A stretch of DNA of 48,556 bases. Origin: Gammaproteobacteria bacterium (lineage in GTDB: Bacteria > Pseudomonadota > Gammaproteobacteria > Arenicellales > Poriferihabitantaceae). Below, one piece after another: positions 1 through 8,363 of this stretch. How positions within the stretch are numbered: the first letter of the stretch is position 1; every line of letters starts with the position of its first letter. A program made the position numbers and the translations under genes. The stretch spans positions 1 through 48,556 of the forward strand of contig JAPOSW010000109.1 in assembly GCA_026709505.1 (NCBI GenBank), given 5' to 3'. The notes below the pieces were generated by a model. It saw only the letters and a list, made by a program, of their open reading frames with translations. It ran no database searches and was not told the origin of the DNA.

Positions 1-142
1 CCGCCCATGCCGGAAAAACTCCTGAAACTCGGCTTATGATTAGTGGTAATTAGGTAAGTATATGTGGAATTTAGATACCCATGAAAGCAGAAGATGACAC
101 AGGTATCAGGAAAACGCTGGGTCCAGGAAAGGATGACCGTGC

Positions 143-712
143 CTAACCCTGATCCAATTCTTGTGACTGTTGCATGGCCTCGATTGCCCAGCCAGGAGTT
201 TCATTCCACCAACTTCCATGCTTGAATTTCGCAATAACTTGAAGCGGTTGATCTGGGTCGGAATTATCATAAAGACAAACCTCGTCAGATCGTGCGATCA
301 GGGACGGTAAGTTTTCATATGAGCGCTCAAACCGGCGCTTGACATCCTCATCTTCAACATGGTGTCCACCAAGCTTGACGCGATTTCGAATTCGATCGAG
401 TGCGACATCGGGCGATTTTAGAAAAATATAGTGCAGGGAGACCGTATAGCCCTTTTTTCGGGCAGATTCCACATGTCGAAAAACCCCCTTGCCGCTGAGC
501 GTAGTTTCTATAAGATGGGTTTGACATGATTCCAGAGCGGCACGTCTTTGCATCAAGGCCATTCGTGCTGGCCCCCGAATGCTGTGGCCATCTGATTGAC
601 GACGGGCAATAGCATCAGGATCAATAATCAGAGTATTGCCAAAATATTCGGTACGTGTCAGCGTTGATTTTCCACAACCATTAGGACCAGCGATCACGTA
701 AAGTGTAGGCAT
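143..712 (-). CDS. Zeta-toxin-family P-loop kinase
   Basis: A 189-residue protein beginning at the ATG at 712. It opens with a beta strand and a clear Walker A loop (GPNGCGKST) near residues 9-17, followed by IIDPDAIARR, the substrate-side Asp motif typical of zeta-toxin and related nucleotide kinases. Later come LIETTLSGKG and an Arg-rich lid (DRIRNRVKLGGHHV). In the family, zeta toxins phosphorylate UDP-N-acetylglucosamine and block wall synthesis; that activity is inferred here. A longer reading from 799 is possible but would run over the small upstream gene (730-897), and the family normally starts just before the P-loop. The upstream ORF ends 17 bases before this start, so the two probably form one transcript of toxin-antitoxin type. 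It could also be a non-toxic housekeeping kinase of the same fold. Confidence 0.8.
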   Translation of the reverse strand: MPTLYVIAGPNGCGKSTLTRTEYFGNTLIIDPDAIARRQSDGHSIRGPARMALMQRRAALESCQTHLIETTLSGKGVFRHVESARKKGYTVSLHYIFLKSPDVALDRIRNRVKLGGHHVEDEDVKRRFERSYENLPSLIARSDEVCLYDNSDPDQPLQVIAKFKHGSWWNETPGWAIEAMQQSQELDQG

Positions 713-729
713 ATTTCGATGTTCAGACT

Positions 730-897
730 TTATACAGGACGAAATTTTGGAGGTCTTTTCAATATTCGTTCTCCATCTTTCGTTCGTGCAATATAGCATC
801 CATCCGCTCGAATCCCGTAAAGCGTTCCGCCGGCCTCAAGTTCGGCTGCTAAAATGGCCTTGACCCGCTCGGTAAGATCCCTCGGTTCATTGATCAT
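730..897 (-). CDS. Small partner of the zeta-like kinase, putative antitoxin
   Basis: A 55-residue charged protein lying directly upstream of the zeta-like kinase on the same strand. An ORF start at 966 exists, but the ATG at 897 has a good Shine-Dalgarno sequence (AGAGGA, about 7-8 bases upstream) while the one at 966 has none, so I chose 897. It has an N-terminal amphipathic helix (LTERVKAILAAELEAGG) and a small beta-rich tail ending in KRPPKFRPV. It does not resemble the classic epsilon antitoxin, which is a longer three-helix protein. The role as antitoxin rests only on the operon position and size. Confidence 0.55.
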   Translation of the reverse strand: MINEPRDLTERVKAILAAELEAGGTLYGIRADGCYIARTKDGERILKRPPKFRPV

Positions 898-1346
898 AAG
901 CGGTTCCTCTGAAGTAATCCTTATAGTTGCAGTATGTTCTTTTCTTTCTTTGGAAGTGGATTGCATGGTTGATATCTTGATGATTGAAGAGCGTTAAGTG
1001 CAGCGGCACTTGAGAACAAGATTGTAAGGCACATTTGGCCCGACTGGACGCATTGACGATGTTTCCATACTCCAAAATCCAGCCTGCTGGAACTGGAACT
1101 CTTTGAAACCCCATTATGATAGTGACTGTGTCCATTGCCTGCAGCAAACCTTATTATGTGAATAGGGGATTGGTCGAATAGTTGCTCTGGTGCATGTTAA
1201 CATTTGCTATTACAGGAGTTGCCCCAGGCAACCAAGCTTGAGAACTCATCATTGAGCAGAAAACGCAAAAACACGTCCATGTGCAGCCATGACAATTGCA
1301 ATCCGCTCCATTGTCGATTGATGTTCCTGATACAGGCATAAGGGCT
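898..1346. other. Intergenic, no gene seen
   Basis: Divergent spacer between the antitoxin-like gene (minus) and the sulfatase (plus). Short ORFs on both strands have no recognisable protein pattern. It should contain promoters for both sides, but I see no convincing hexamers. Confidence 0.4.
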
Positions 1347-2936
1347 ATGAAGAATACGAACCCCGGCAATATTCTGTTCATCATGTGCGATCAACTGCGC
1401 TTCGATTATCTGTCCTGCTACGGTCATCCCGTTCTCCAGACGCCCAATATCGACAGCCTTGCACAGAGAGGGGTTCGTTTCACGCATGCCTATTGCGCAT
1501 CACCGATTTGTGGACCTTCCCGTACCAGTTTTTACAGTGGCCGGTATGCCTCCAGTCACGGTGTACTGGGAAATGATGACAGTGCTCGACTCGACGAAAC
1601 AATGATTGCCGATTATCTGCAGCCTTTGGGCTACCGCTCGGCTGTAGTCGGTAAAACGCACGTCAGAAAGAATCTGCAGTCTATATCGACGCTTGGGTTG
1701 GACTCGGACTCACCATGGTGCGAAGCTTCCCAAACCGGCGGCTTTGAACCTTATGAATCGCATGAAGGCCTGTTCCCCGACCCAATCCTGGCCATGTTCC
1801 CCGACCAGGGCTATCACAAATACCTGAAGTCGCTCGGGTATGATACGAATAACCCCTGGGAAAGAAATGCCAACAGCAGTGTTGACCCCGACGGAAACCG
1901 GCACTCCGGCTGGTCGCTTCGCAGTTCAAGATATCCGGCTGCGGTCGACGAAAGCCATTCCGAAACTGCGTTTACCACACGACGTGCAATGGACTTTATC
2001 CAGGAGTGCGGCGATCAGCCCTGGTGCCTGCATCTGAGCTACATCAAGCCGCACTGGCCGGTCATTGCTCCGGATCCCTATCATGAAATGTACCGGCAGT
2101 TTGAGGTGCCGAATGCTGTTCGAAATGAAGTTGAACGACAAAATCCCCATCCTGTCCTTGAAGCCTTCATGGAGCAGGAATACAGCATATCCTTTAGTCG
2201 TGATAATGTCAGAGACACCGTCATTCCGGCTTATATGGGACTGATAAGGCAGGTTGATGACCATCTTGGTCGTTTGCTCGATTTTCTCAGGGAAAATGAT
2301 CTTGATGAAAGCACCCTCATTGTATTCACCTCCGACCACGGTGAATACCTCGGCGATCACTGGCTTGGAGAGAAGGACTTGTTTCACGATGTCTCTGTCA
2401 AAGTACCCCTGATAATTATCGATCCGCGCACGGATGCCGATGCTACTCGGGGGCAGACCTGTGGACAGCTCGTCGAAGCAGTCGATATACTCCCTAGTCT
2501 CGTCGAGTATGCGGGCAGCATGGCTTGTCGGGAACGTCTGGAAGGCCAGTCACTGTTGCCGTTGATCCATGGACAGTCAGACGGGGTATTTCGCGAATAC
2601 GCAGTCAGTGAAATCGATTACTCTGATCGCGGCGCACGTGCCCTGCTCAATCTCAACCCTTATGAGTGTCGTGCAACGATGGTTTGCGACCATCGTTGGA
2701 AATATATCCATCATCACCAATTTCCAGCGCAGCTATTCGATTTGAAGAACGATCCAAACGAGTTTCTTGACATGGGCCAAGACGCTCGATACACCCCGAT
2801 TCAGCAGCAAATGCAGGACAAATTATTCGAATGGCGCGGGAACCTGAAGCGGCGTTGCGGGCTGGATTACGACTTCATGCATGGCCAGGGGCCGCAACGC
2901 GACGAGGAGTGGGGAATCATTATCGGTCGGTGGTGA
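1347..2936 (+). CDS. Sulfatase / phosphonate monoester hydrolase-like enzyme
   Basis: A 529-residue member of the alkaline phosphatase/sulfatase superfamily, taken from the ATG at 1347; an in-frame ATG at 1296 would add 17 residues without homology. The formylglycine motif C-G-P-S-R lies at about residues 55-59, so Cys55 should be converted to formylglycine and used to cleave a sulfate, phosphonate or phosphate ester. The metal ligands are visible in the N-terminal MCDQLRFDYL and in FTSDHGEYLGDH around residue 330, which is followed by EKDLFHDVSVKVPLI, a stretch typical of phosphonate monoester hydrolase/arylsulfatase members. There is no signal peptide, so it acts in the cytoplasm. It ends 25 bases from the convergent tctA. 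The true substrate cannot be read from sequence. Neighbouring aromatic catabolism would fit an aryl or alkyl sulfate ester, but this is inference. Confidence 0.88.
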   Translation: MKNTNPGNILFIMCDQLRFDYLSCYGHPVLQTPNIDSLAQRGVRFTHAYCASPICGPSRTSFYSGRYASSHGVLGNDDSARLDETMIADYLQPLGYRSAVVGKTHVRKNLQSISTLGLDSDSPWCEASQTGGFEPYESHEGLFPDPILAMFPDQGYHKYLKSLGYDTNNPWERNANSSVDPDGNRHSGWSLRSSRYPAAVDESHSETAFTTRRAMDFIQECGDQPWCLHLSYIKPHWPVIAPDPYHEMYRQFEVPNAVRNEVERQNPHPVLEAFMEQEYSISFSRDNVRDTVIPAYMGLIRQVDDHLGRLLDFLRENDLDESTLIVFTSDHGEYLGDHWLGEKDLFHDVSVKVPLIIIDPRTDADATRGQTCGQLVEAVDILPSLVEYAGSMACRERLEGQSLLPLIHGQSDGVFREYAVSEIDYSDRGARALLNLNPYECRATMVCDHRWKYIHHHQFPAQLFDLKNDPNEFLDMGQDARYTPIQQQMQDKLFEWRGNLKRRCGLDYDFMHGQGPQRDEEWGIIIGRW

Positions 2937-2961
2937 TGCCCGTGAAATTCGCGAGTCAGCT

Positions 2962-4458
2962 TCACCTTCCTTCCGGAACTTTACCGTCTTTATCGGACTT
3001 TTTGAAGTAAGTCCATATGTGAAGGCCAATCACCAGAACGATCGCCGCAAAAATAATGGCTGCAATCGGCCTGTCGACAAAATCCAGCGGACTCTTTATC
3101 CGCGCCATTGATGATCGCAGCTTGACCTCCATGATGCCGCCTAGCACCATTCCGAGAATGATCGGAACGATAGGCCATTCAAGGCGCTTCAGGATCAGCC
3201 CGAGAATGCCAAACGTTGCACCTATGATGCAGTCAGTCATGGAATTTCGCAGCGAGTAGAGGCCGACAAAAGCCAATGTCAGAATTGTCACACCGAGAAA
3301 TCGGGTTGGAATGCGTATGACACGCAAAATCTGGTTCGTCGAAAAGACAAGAAATATCAGGACAAAGATATTCAAGAGGAGCAAGCTGATATACAGCGCA
3401 ACCACAAACGGCATTTGATCGGCGAATAGCTGAGGACCGGGGATCACGCTGTGCACATAGAAGACGGACAGCATCATCGCCGTCAGTGCTTCGCCGGGAA
3501 TGCCGAGTGCTAGCAGCGGAATCATCGCTGCACCGGGTACGGCATTATTCGCCGATTCGGCGGCGACCAGCCCCTCGGGGGATCCCTTGCCAAACAGTTC
3601 CGGCGTTTTCGAGGTCTTTTGTGCATAGCTGTAGGACATGAATTGAGAGGTGAATTCTCCGACACCGGGAATCATGCCCATCAGAACGCCGAAGGAAGAG
3701 CCAGCCGTTGCCACGCGCCTGTATATCCAGAGCTCCTTCAGACCCCCAAAGAGCCCACCTTCCAATCTGGTCGATTCGGGGCGACCATCCTTGTCCACCA
3801 GCAAGAGAAAGGCCTGTGACAGCGCGAACAGCCCAAGTACAACCACAATCAGGTCAATTCCCGATGCAAGCCAAGTCTGATCAAACGTGAATCGTCGTGT
3901 GTACTTGACCGGTTCCAATCCAACCGTGTTCAGAAAAATGCCCAAACAGGCCATCATGCCTGCTGCAAGCACTTTGCCGCGATGGGCCAGCACCACCAGC
4001 ACGATCCCGAGTAGAGCGGCGAGGAATATCTCGCGGCTGCCAAAGTGCGGGGCTACCCTGGCCAGGACCTGTGCCAGCAATATCAGGCACAGAACCGAAA
4101 AAATGCCCGAAAAAAAAGAAGCCGAATAAGCCAGTGACAATGCCCGCTTCGGATTGCCATCGCGGGCGATGGGATGTCCATCATAGGTAGTCAGGGCATT
4201 GACCGCAGTTCCCGGCGTATTGATGAGAATGGCGGGAATGGCTCCTCCGTACATCGACGACCCGTAAATTCCAAGCAGCAGCGTCAAGCCGACAATGGGT
4301 TCCATTGCAAAAGTTGCCGGCAAAAGGATAGCGATGGCAACGGCTGCGCCTACCCCCGGTACAGCTCCGATGATGACCCCGCCAATTGAACCAACCAGAA
4401 GTGCAATCAGCACTTCCCAGCGCATCAGGATGACAATGGCCGAGGACAGGGTCTCCAT
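2962..4458 (-). CDS. tctA: Tripartite tricarboxylate transporter, large permease subunit (TctA)
   Basis: A 498-residue polytopic membrane protein with about 11-12 hydrophobic segments. The conserved TctA signatures are present: an early GAVPGVGAAVAIAILLP motif, YGGAIPAILINTPGTA around residue 70, and the second internal copy GMIPGVGEFTSQF near residue 260. It forms the ion-coupled channel that takes carboxylates handed over by the periplasmic Bug/TctC protein. It is the last gene of the operon hpaD-tctC-tctB-tctA, with only 9 bases after tctB. Length is normal for the family (about 500). The substrate is unknown; the linked ring-cleavage gene suggests an aromatic or dicarboxylic acid. The C-terminal tail is charged and cytoplasmic. 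Confidence 0.95.
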   Translation of the reverse strand: METLSSAIVILMRWEVLIALLVGSIGGVIIGAVPGVGAAVAIAILLPATFAMEPIVGLTLLLGIYGSSMYGGAIPAILINTPGTAVNALTTYDGHPIARDGNPKRALSLAYSASFFSGIFSVLCLILLAQVLARVAPHFGSREIFLAALLGIVLVVLAHRGKVLAAGMMACLGIFLNTVGLEPVKYTRRFTFDQTWLASGIDLIVVVLGLFALSQAFLLLVDKDGRPESTRLEGGLFGGLKELWIYRRVATAGSSFGVLMGMIPGVGEFTSQFMSYSYAQKTSKTPELFGKGSPEGLVAAESANNAVPGAAMIPLLALGIPGEALTAMMLSVFYVHSVIPGPQLFADQMPFVVALYISLLLLNIFVLIFLVFSTNQILRVIRIPTRFLGVTILTLAFVGLYSLRNSMTDCIIGATFGILGLILKRLEWPIVPIILGMVLGGIMEVKLRSSMARIKSPLDFVDRPIAAIIFAAIVLVIGLHIWTYFKKSDKDGKVPEGR

Positions 4459-4467
4459 AATATCGAC

Positions 4468-5007
4468 TCACAGGTAAACCAGCATGAAATTGCGGATGCC
4501 ATCAGGCAGAAACTCGTAAAGCTGTCCGCTGGGTATCTTCACCTGCAATAATGACTTGAAAACCACCACAATTCCCACTCCCATTAACGCAGCACCAACA
4601 AGCATGTTTCCTTTGCGGTATCCTGCCCGATAAGTCAAAATCAGCGTGAACAGGAGCGTTGTCCCCAAATAGCCGAATCTTGGAACGGTCCAGACGTAGA
4701 GTAGAAACCAGGCTGAATATTCGAGGGAGCGAATCCAGAACAATACTTCGGCCCCGCGTCCAGGAGTTCTCGGGGAAACCCAGGAGCCAAAACAATGCAA
4801 CAGGGAAAACAGCAGCATGCCGGCCAGACTGACGGTTGGCCAGAAGGCGGGCTGCGCAAACAGCCGGGTTCGTTTGGCCCAGACAGCCTGTTCACCAAGC
4901 TGGCTGATAAGGAAAATGCAAAAGAGCAAAAATACAATGGAAAAGGCCAGATCACCAGGAAGACGCTCTCGCTGAAAAAAACGTGCAGCCCTCGATTTTC
5001 CGGCCAT
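4468..5007 (-). CDS. tctB: Tripartite tricarboxylate transporter, small permease subunit (TctB)
   Basis: A 179-residue protein with four hydrophobic segments (about residues 18-38, 50-72, 92-112 and 125-165), the layout of TctB small subunits. Sequence identity is low across this family, so the call leans on topology, length and its place between tctC and tctA. It ends 9 bases before the tctA start. It is thought to stabilise or assist TctA in the inner membrane. Confidence 0.9.
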   Translation of the reverse strand: MAGKSRAARFFQRERLPGDLAFSIVFLLFCIFLISQLGEQAVWAKRTRLFAQPAFWPTVSLAGMLLFSLLHCFGSWVSPRTPGRGAEVLFWIRSLEYSAWFLLYVWTVPRFGYLGTTLLFTLILTYRAGYRKGNMLVGAALMGVGIVVVFKSLLQVKIPSGQLYEFLPDGIRNFMLVYL

Positions 5008-5070
5008 AAGAGCTAGTGCCTTGATTTCAGTGAAAACACCTGAGGTATGCCTTTGCGTGGAATTCCGTAT

Positions 5071-6003
5071 TCATTCAAGAATCTCTGCTATGCGGCCAAA
5101 GGTAACGATATCGCGTTCAATCTGCTCGTTGGCCTGATCAACATCCTGCCAGTAGATCAATGCACCGGTTTCCCCTGATAGCTCCTTTGCCTTGTCAGAC
5201 TGCATGACGCGCATCGCGATACTGCGGATTTTTTCCCGTGCATCTGCAGGGGTATCCTTGTGAACAAAAAGGCCATTCCACAAGGCGATATCGAGTTCGG
5301 GCACGATTTCAGCGACTGTTGGAGCATCAGGGGTTTTTGAAATGCGGTCGCCGGTTATCGATGCCAGCACCTTGATTGAGTCCAGGCATGGAAGCACAAG
5401 CTGCAGCGTAGTATTGATGACATCAGCATCTCCGGATGCCAGGGTGTTGCAATCGAGTGCGTCAAAGGCTGCATCTGAAGTGTATTCAAACCCCATTTTC
5501 GATGCCAGTGCCAGTGTTACTCGGGTCGGAATCAGTGGTGCGCCAAAATGGCCAAGCGCGACATCATTATTTTTTGCATGTTCAGCGAGCCCCTGCATGT
5601 CGTCATATGGTGCATCACCGCCTGCAGCTATCACAAAAGGGTAGGTCAGGAAGTTGCCTATGGGCTCGAACGGGTTGGGGCTCAACTCGGGAATTCCGAT
5701 GTTTGGCCCGACCACTGGAATGGCGATGATGAACGAGCCAACCGTGTAGCCATCGGCCGGTGCATTTGCGACTTCGACCGCTCCGGGGAATGGCCCGCCT
5801 CCTCCGCCAGGCTTGTTGACCACAGCTGCGGGTACGCCGTATTCAGCTTGAAATTCGTCCGCAATCATGCGGGTCAGAATATCTTCCAGATCACCGGGAG
5901 GCCAAGGTACGACAAAGGTAACCGGCTTTTCAGGATATTCAGCCTGTGCCGTAAAGGAAAATAGAGACAGGCCCATAAACAGAAATAGAACGAGTTTTTT
6001 CAT
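5071..6003 (-). CDS. tctC: Bug/TctC-family periplasmic substrate-binding protein
   Basis: A 310-residue secreted binding protein. The ATG at 6003 follows a GGAG ribosome site (TGGAGAAATC) and gives a classic signal peptide (MKKLVLFLFMGLSLFSFTAQA). The mature start YPEKPVTFVVPWPPGD is the hallmark of the Bug family, followed by the Gly-rich VVNKPGGGGG loop that binds the ligand carboxylate. An upstream in-frame start at 6141 would run into hpaD and lose the signal peptide. One oddity is PWPPGDLEDI where most Bug proteins have the pattern PxxxGGxxD, so the ligand pocket may differ. It lies 64 bases after hpaD and feeds TctAB. Confidence 0.94.
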   Translation of the reverse strand: MKKLVLFLFMGLSLFSFTAQAEYPEKPVTFVVPWPPGDLEDILTRMIADEFQAEYGVPAAVVNKPGGGGGPFPGAVEVANAPADGYTVGSFIIAIPVVGPNIGIPELSPNPFEPIGNFLTYPFVIAAGGDAPYDDMQGLAEHAKNNDVALGHFGAPLIPTRVTLALASKMGFEYTSDAAFDALDCNTLASGDADVINTTLQLVLPCLDSIKVLASITGDRISKTPDAPTVAEIVPELDIALWNGLFVHKDTPADAREKIRSIAMRVMQSDKAKELSGETGALIYWQDVDQANEQIERDIVTFGRIAEILE

Positions 6004-6067
6004 GATTTCTCCAGTTGATTTCAGGTTGTTGTAAATTTGTGGTGCATGGCAATTTTGGTGATGCCTG

Positions 6068-6940
6068 TCAGTGCCAGCCGGTTTCAGGCTTGTCAAACCA
6101 GACATGCACTTGACCGGTACCGGTCGCATTTTCATAGTCACTGAAAAGGCTGCCTTTTGCTCTGCATTTGCGCCCCCCCAGTGCCCCTGCCATGATCAAG
6201 TAGTGTCCAAACATGCCTTCCGGCTTGTGCGGACGATACGCCTCCATTTCATCAATGACACGCGCATGATCGCCCTGTTGCCACCAATCGAGACGTTCCT
6301 CATCGGCGGTACGGGCCTCCGGTGTGCGAATATGTATCGGGTCTGATGGTTCGTGATTGATGATTTCGTCGAATGGCCAGAATCGATGGCTCATGCCGCC
6401 ACTTGCGATGATCACGACACGCTGGCTTGAAGCAGCTACCGCTTTGGCAATACCACGGCCGACCGCCAGGAAGTTGTGGTCGCATGCAGTTTGGCACAGG
6501 CCCATGGACAGCCATGTCTCACCGCAATTGAGGTAATGTGCGGTGTTGACCGTTGGATAGTGGACCGGCAGACAAGGGTCGTCGCATGGATAACAGCGCG
6601 TGCCCTCCAGATTGACTTTTTCCGCCACCAGATGGGCGAACTCCGGGTTGCCTTTGAGGTTGTAGGGAACCTGTGACATGCCACGCGGCAATTCCTCGGA
6701 TGTGAATTTTCCCTGCTGGAGTTGATGAGCGGTGACAACAAATTCCCAGGTTGTGAACCAGTGTGAATCAAGCAGCAGGATTGTGTCGGGCTGCAGTTCG
6801 TCAAGCACCTCCTTGCGAATGCGTACAAGGCCGGTTACCAGACTGATTTCTTTTCCCTCGTTAATTTCCAGTCTCAGCTCGCGAGGGAACATGATGGTGG
6901 GGGCGTGTGAAAGAAAGCCGGCTCCTACAATTTCTCCCAT
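6068..6940 (-). CDS. hpaD: Class III extradiol ring-cleavage dioxygenase, homoprotocatechuate 2,3-dioxygenase type
   Basis: A 290-residue LigB-superfamily enzyme that would open a catechol ring next to the hydroxyl pair using Fe(II). The N-terminal GAGFLSHAPTIMF carries the first metal His, DTILLLDSHWF a second conserved His, and VVIIASGGMSHRFW the C-terminal His region. Length and pattern match 3,4-dihydroxyphenylacetate 2,3-dioxygenase (about 280). The ATG at 6940 has an AGGTGA ribosome site 7-8 bases upstream; a GTG at 6952 is less likely. It is the first gene of an operon with the tct transporter. Other homoprotocatechuate-pathway enzymes lie at 9711-13994, which supports the substrate; a related catecholic acid is possible. 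Confidence 0.85.
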   Translation of the reverse strand: MGEIVGAGFLSHAPTIMFPRELRLEINEGKEISLVTGLVRIRKEVLDELQPDTILLLDSHWFTTWEFVVTAHQLQQGKFTSEELPRGMSQVPYNLKGNPEFAHLVAEKVNLEGTRCYPCDDPCLPVHYPTVNTAHYLNCGETWLSMGLCQTACDHNFLAVGRGIAKAVAASSQRVVIIASGGMSHRFWPFDEIINHEPSDPIHIRTPEARTADEERLDWWQQGDHARVIDEMEAYRPHKPEGMFGHYLIMAGALGGRKCRAKGSLFSDYENATGTGQVHVWFDKPETGWH

Positions 6941-7388
6941 TTGAGACTTCACCTGTATTCCGCGATAACGAAATCAAAGGCTAACATTCAGCGCGTTTCA
7001 TTTCAATTTATTTCTTGTTTTCTCCTGCCTGCTGGACGATTCCGGAAAATACTTGCCCCCGGACTTGCGCACAAATGAACGGAGTGTGTTAACGGGCAGC
7101 CCGCCGTGAACCGGGCAACTGTTGGTCTAGCTGAAAAAATGGCGCTTCTGCAGTCTTGACAGAAACCACTGTGTGCATCAACCCAAGCTCTCAAAGAGAT
7201 GCACTCCAAAATACGCTCGAACGAATTGATGCCCCCGTGAGTTGCAAGGCACCCGCATCATAGCAGCAGCAGGAGGATGTGCTAATATTTGGCAGAATCC
7301 CTGAATCGCCGAATTTCAACCCCTCCGGTTTTTGAAATTGATTCGCAAGCTTTTAGCCGGTCTCCGTCAAACTCCGAACACAGGTGCC
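6941..7388. other. Intergenic, divergent promoter region
   Basis: Spacer between hpaD (minus) and the broken secreted-protein gene (plus). No protein-like ORF and no clear regulator site were seen. Confidence 0.4.
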
Positions 7389-8150
7389 ATGTTTCGTTCA
7401 TTCATGTTGATGTCTTCGATAGTTATGCTTTGCGTTACAAGCAGTGTGGTGATCCCGCAAGAACCGGTAGTAGAAATCTAGACTGTTTCGGACGACAGGC
7501 GCGTTACGCTACCCGAATTATCCGAGTCCGAGCTTCTTGCACTAAGGGTGCTGACCCGGGAATCTTCCAGCTTGGTGCTGGACGCTAGAGATTTGGCAGG
7601 ACTGTCACAAGAAATTCTTCATGCTTTGGATAAGATTCGAGCGCTTGATCCAGACATGAATGCCGTTGTTGCTGCACCGCGCTCTCAGCCGAATGTACTG
7701 CTGCTGGGTTTCGAAGGCGATTTGAAGTCCGCAGTTTCAGAAATGCTTGACGGCCAATCCGGAAATACCCGGTTCAGTACCGGATTCCAGGCATTCGATG
7801 ATTTGAATCGAAGGCTGGGGTTGTTTGCCGTATGGCACTCTTCTCGAATCGATGCGAATATCTTCTATTTCAACAAACCTGCCAACTTGCCGTTAATCAT
7901 CGATCAGTATGCCGCAATCAAGGGCGTGAAATACGCCGAGCCGAATTCTTCGCTGTTCGTTCACGAGCCGCCTGGCATAGAGGCTTGTCGGAGTAACGGT
8001 ATCTTGCATTTTATTTTCAGCAATCCTGCCGGAGACTTGAATCCAGTGTTGCCGGCCCGTGCCGAGGGTTCATGCTTCAGAGTCAGGTCAGGGAGAGTTG
8101 AGCGTTGCGGGACAGAGTCGGTTTGTGAAGGTGCCCCCGATGTTCCATGA
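7389..8150 (+). pseudogene. Secreted hypothetical protein interrupted by an in-frame amber stop
   Basis: Reading from the ATG at 7389 gives a good signal peptide (MFRSFMLMSSIVMLCVTSSV) and then a TAG at 7479-7481, codon 31. The same frame stays open from 7482 to the TGA at 8148-8150 and encodes about 220 further residues. These include a well-formed helix (LSQEILHALDKIRALDPDMN) and a C-terminal stretch with YAAIKGVKYAEPNSS. The exact frame continuity and the signal peptide before the stop argue that this was one gene. A GTG at 7548 could start a shorter version lacking the export signal. I do not recognise the function; it resembles proteobacterial secreted hypotheticals of about 250 residues. 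Alternatives are stop readthrough or a sequencing error. Confidence 0.6.
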
Positions 8151-8363
8151 TCCGTAGCCTGGGCAATGAGCTTGAATCAGCAGGCAGCAGGTTGTTTCCA
8201 GCCTTGACTGAAGCGGATGAAAATTTGCCGTCTGAGCGTATAATTCAACTCTGCATTTCTCAGCATCCCATAATAGTTGGTCAAGTATAGTACAAGCCGA
8301 ACTGGTCGCTTCTTACGCCATCCCCGAATTCATGACTCCCGAAAATTCCATGGGAGTGCCTGA

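Noticed and set aside
1..39. Possible 3' end of a plus-strand gene (stop at 37-39)
   Set aside because: Only 12 codons are visible and no family pattern can be read.
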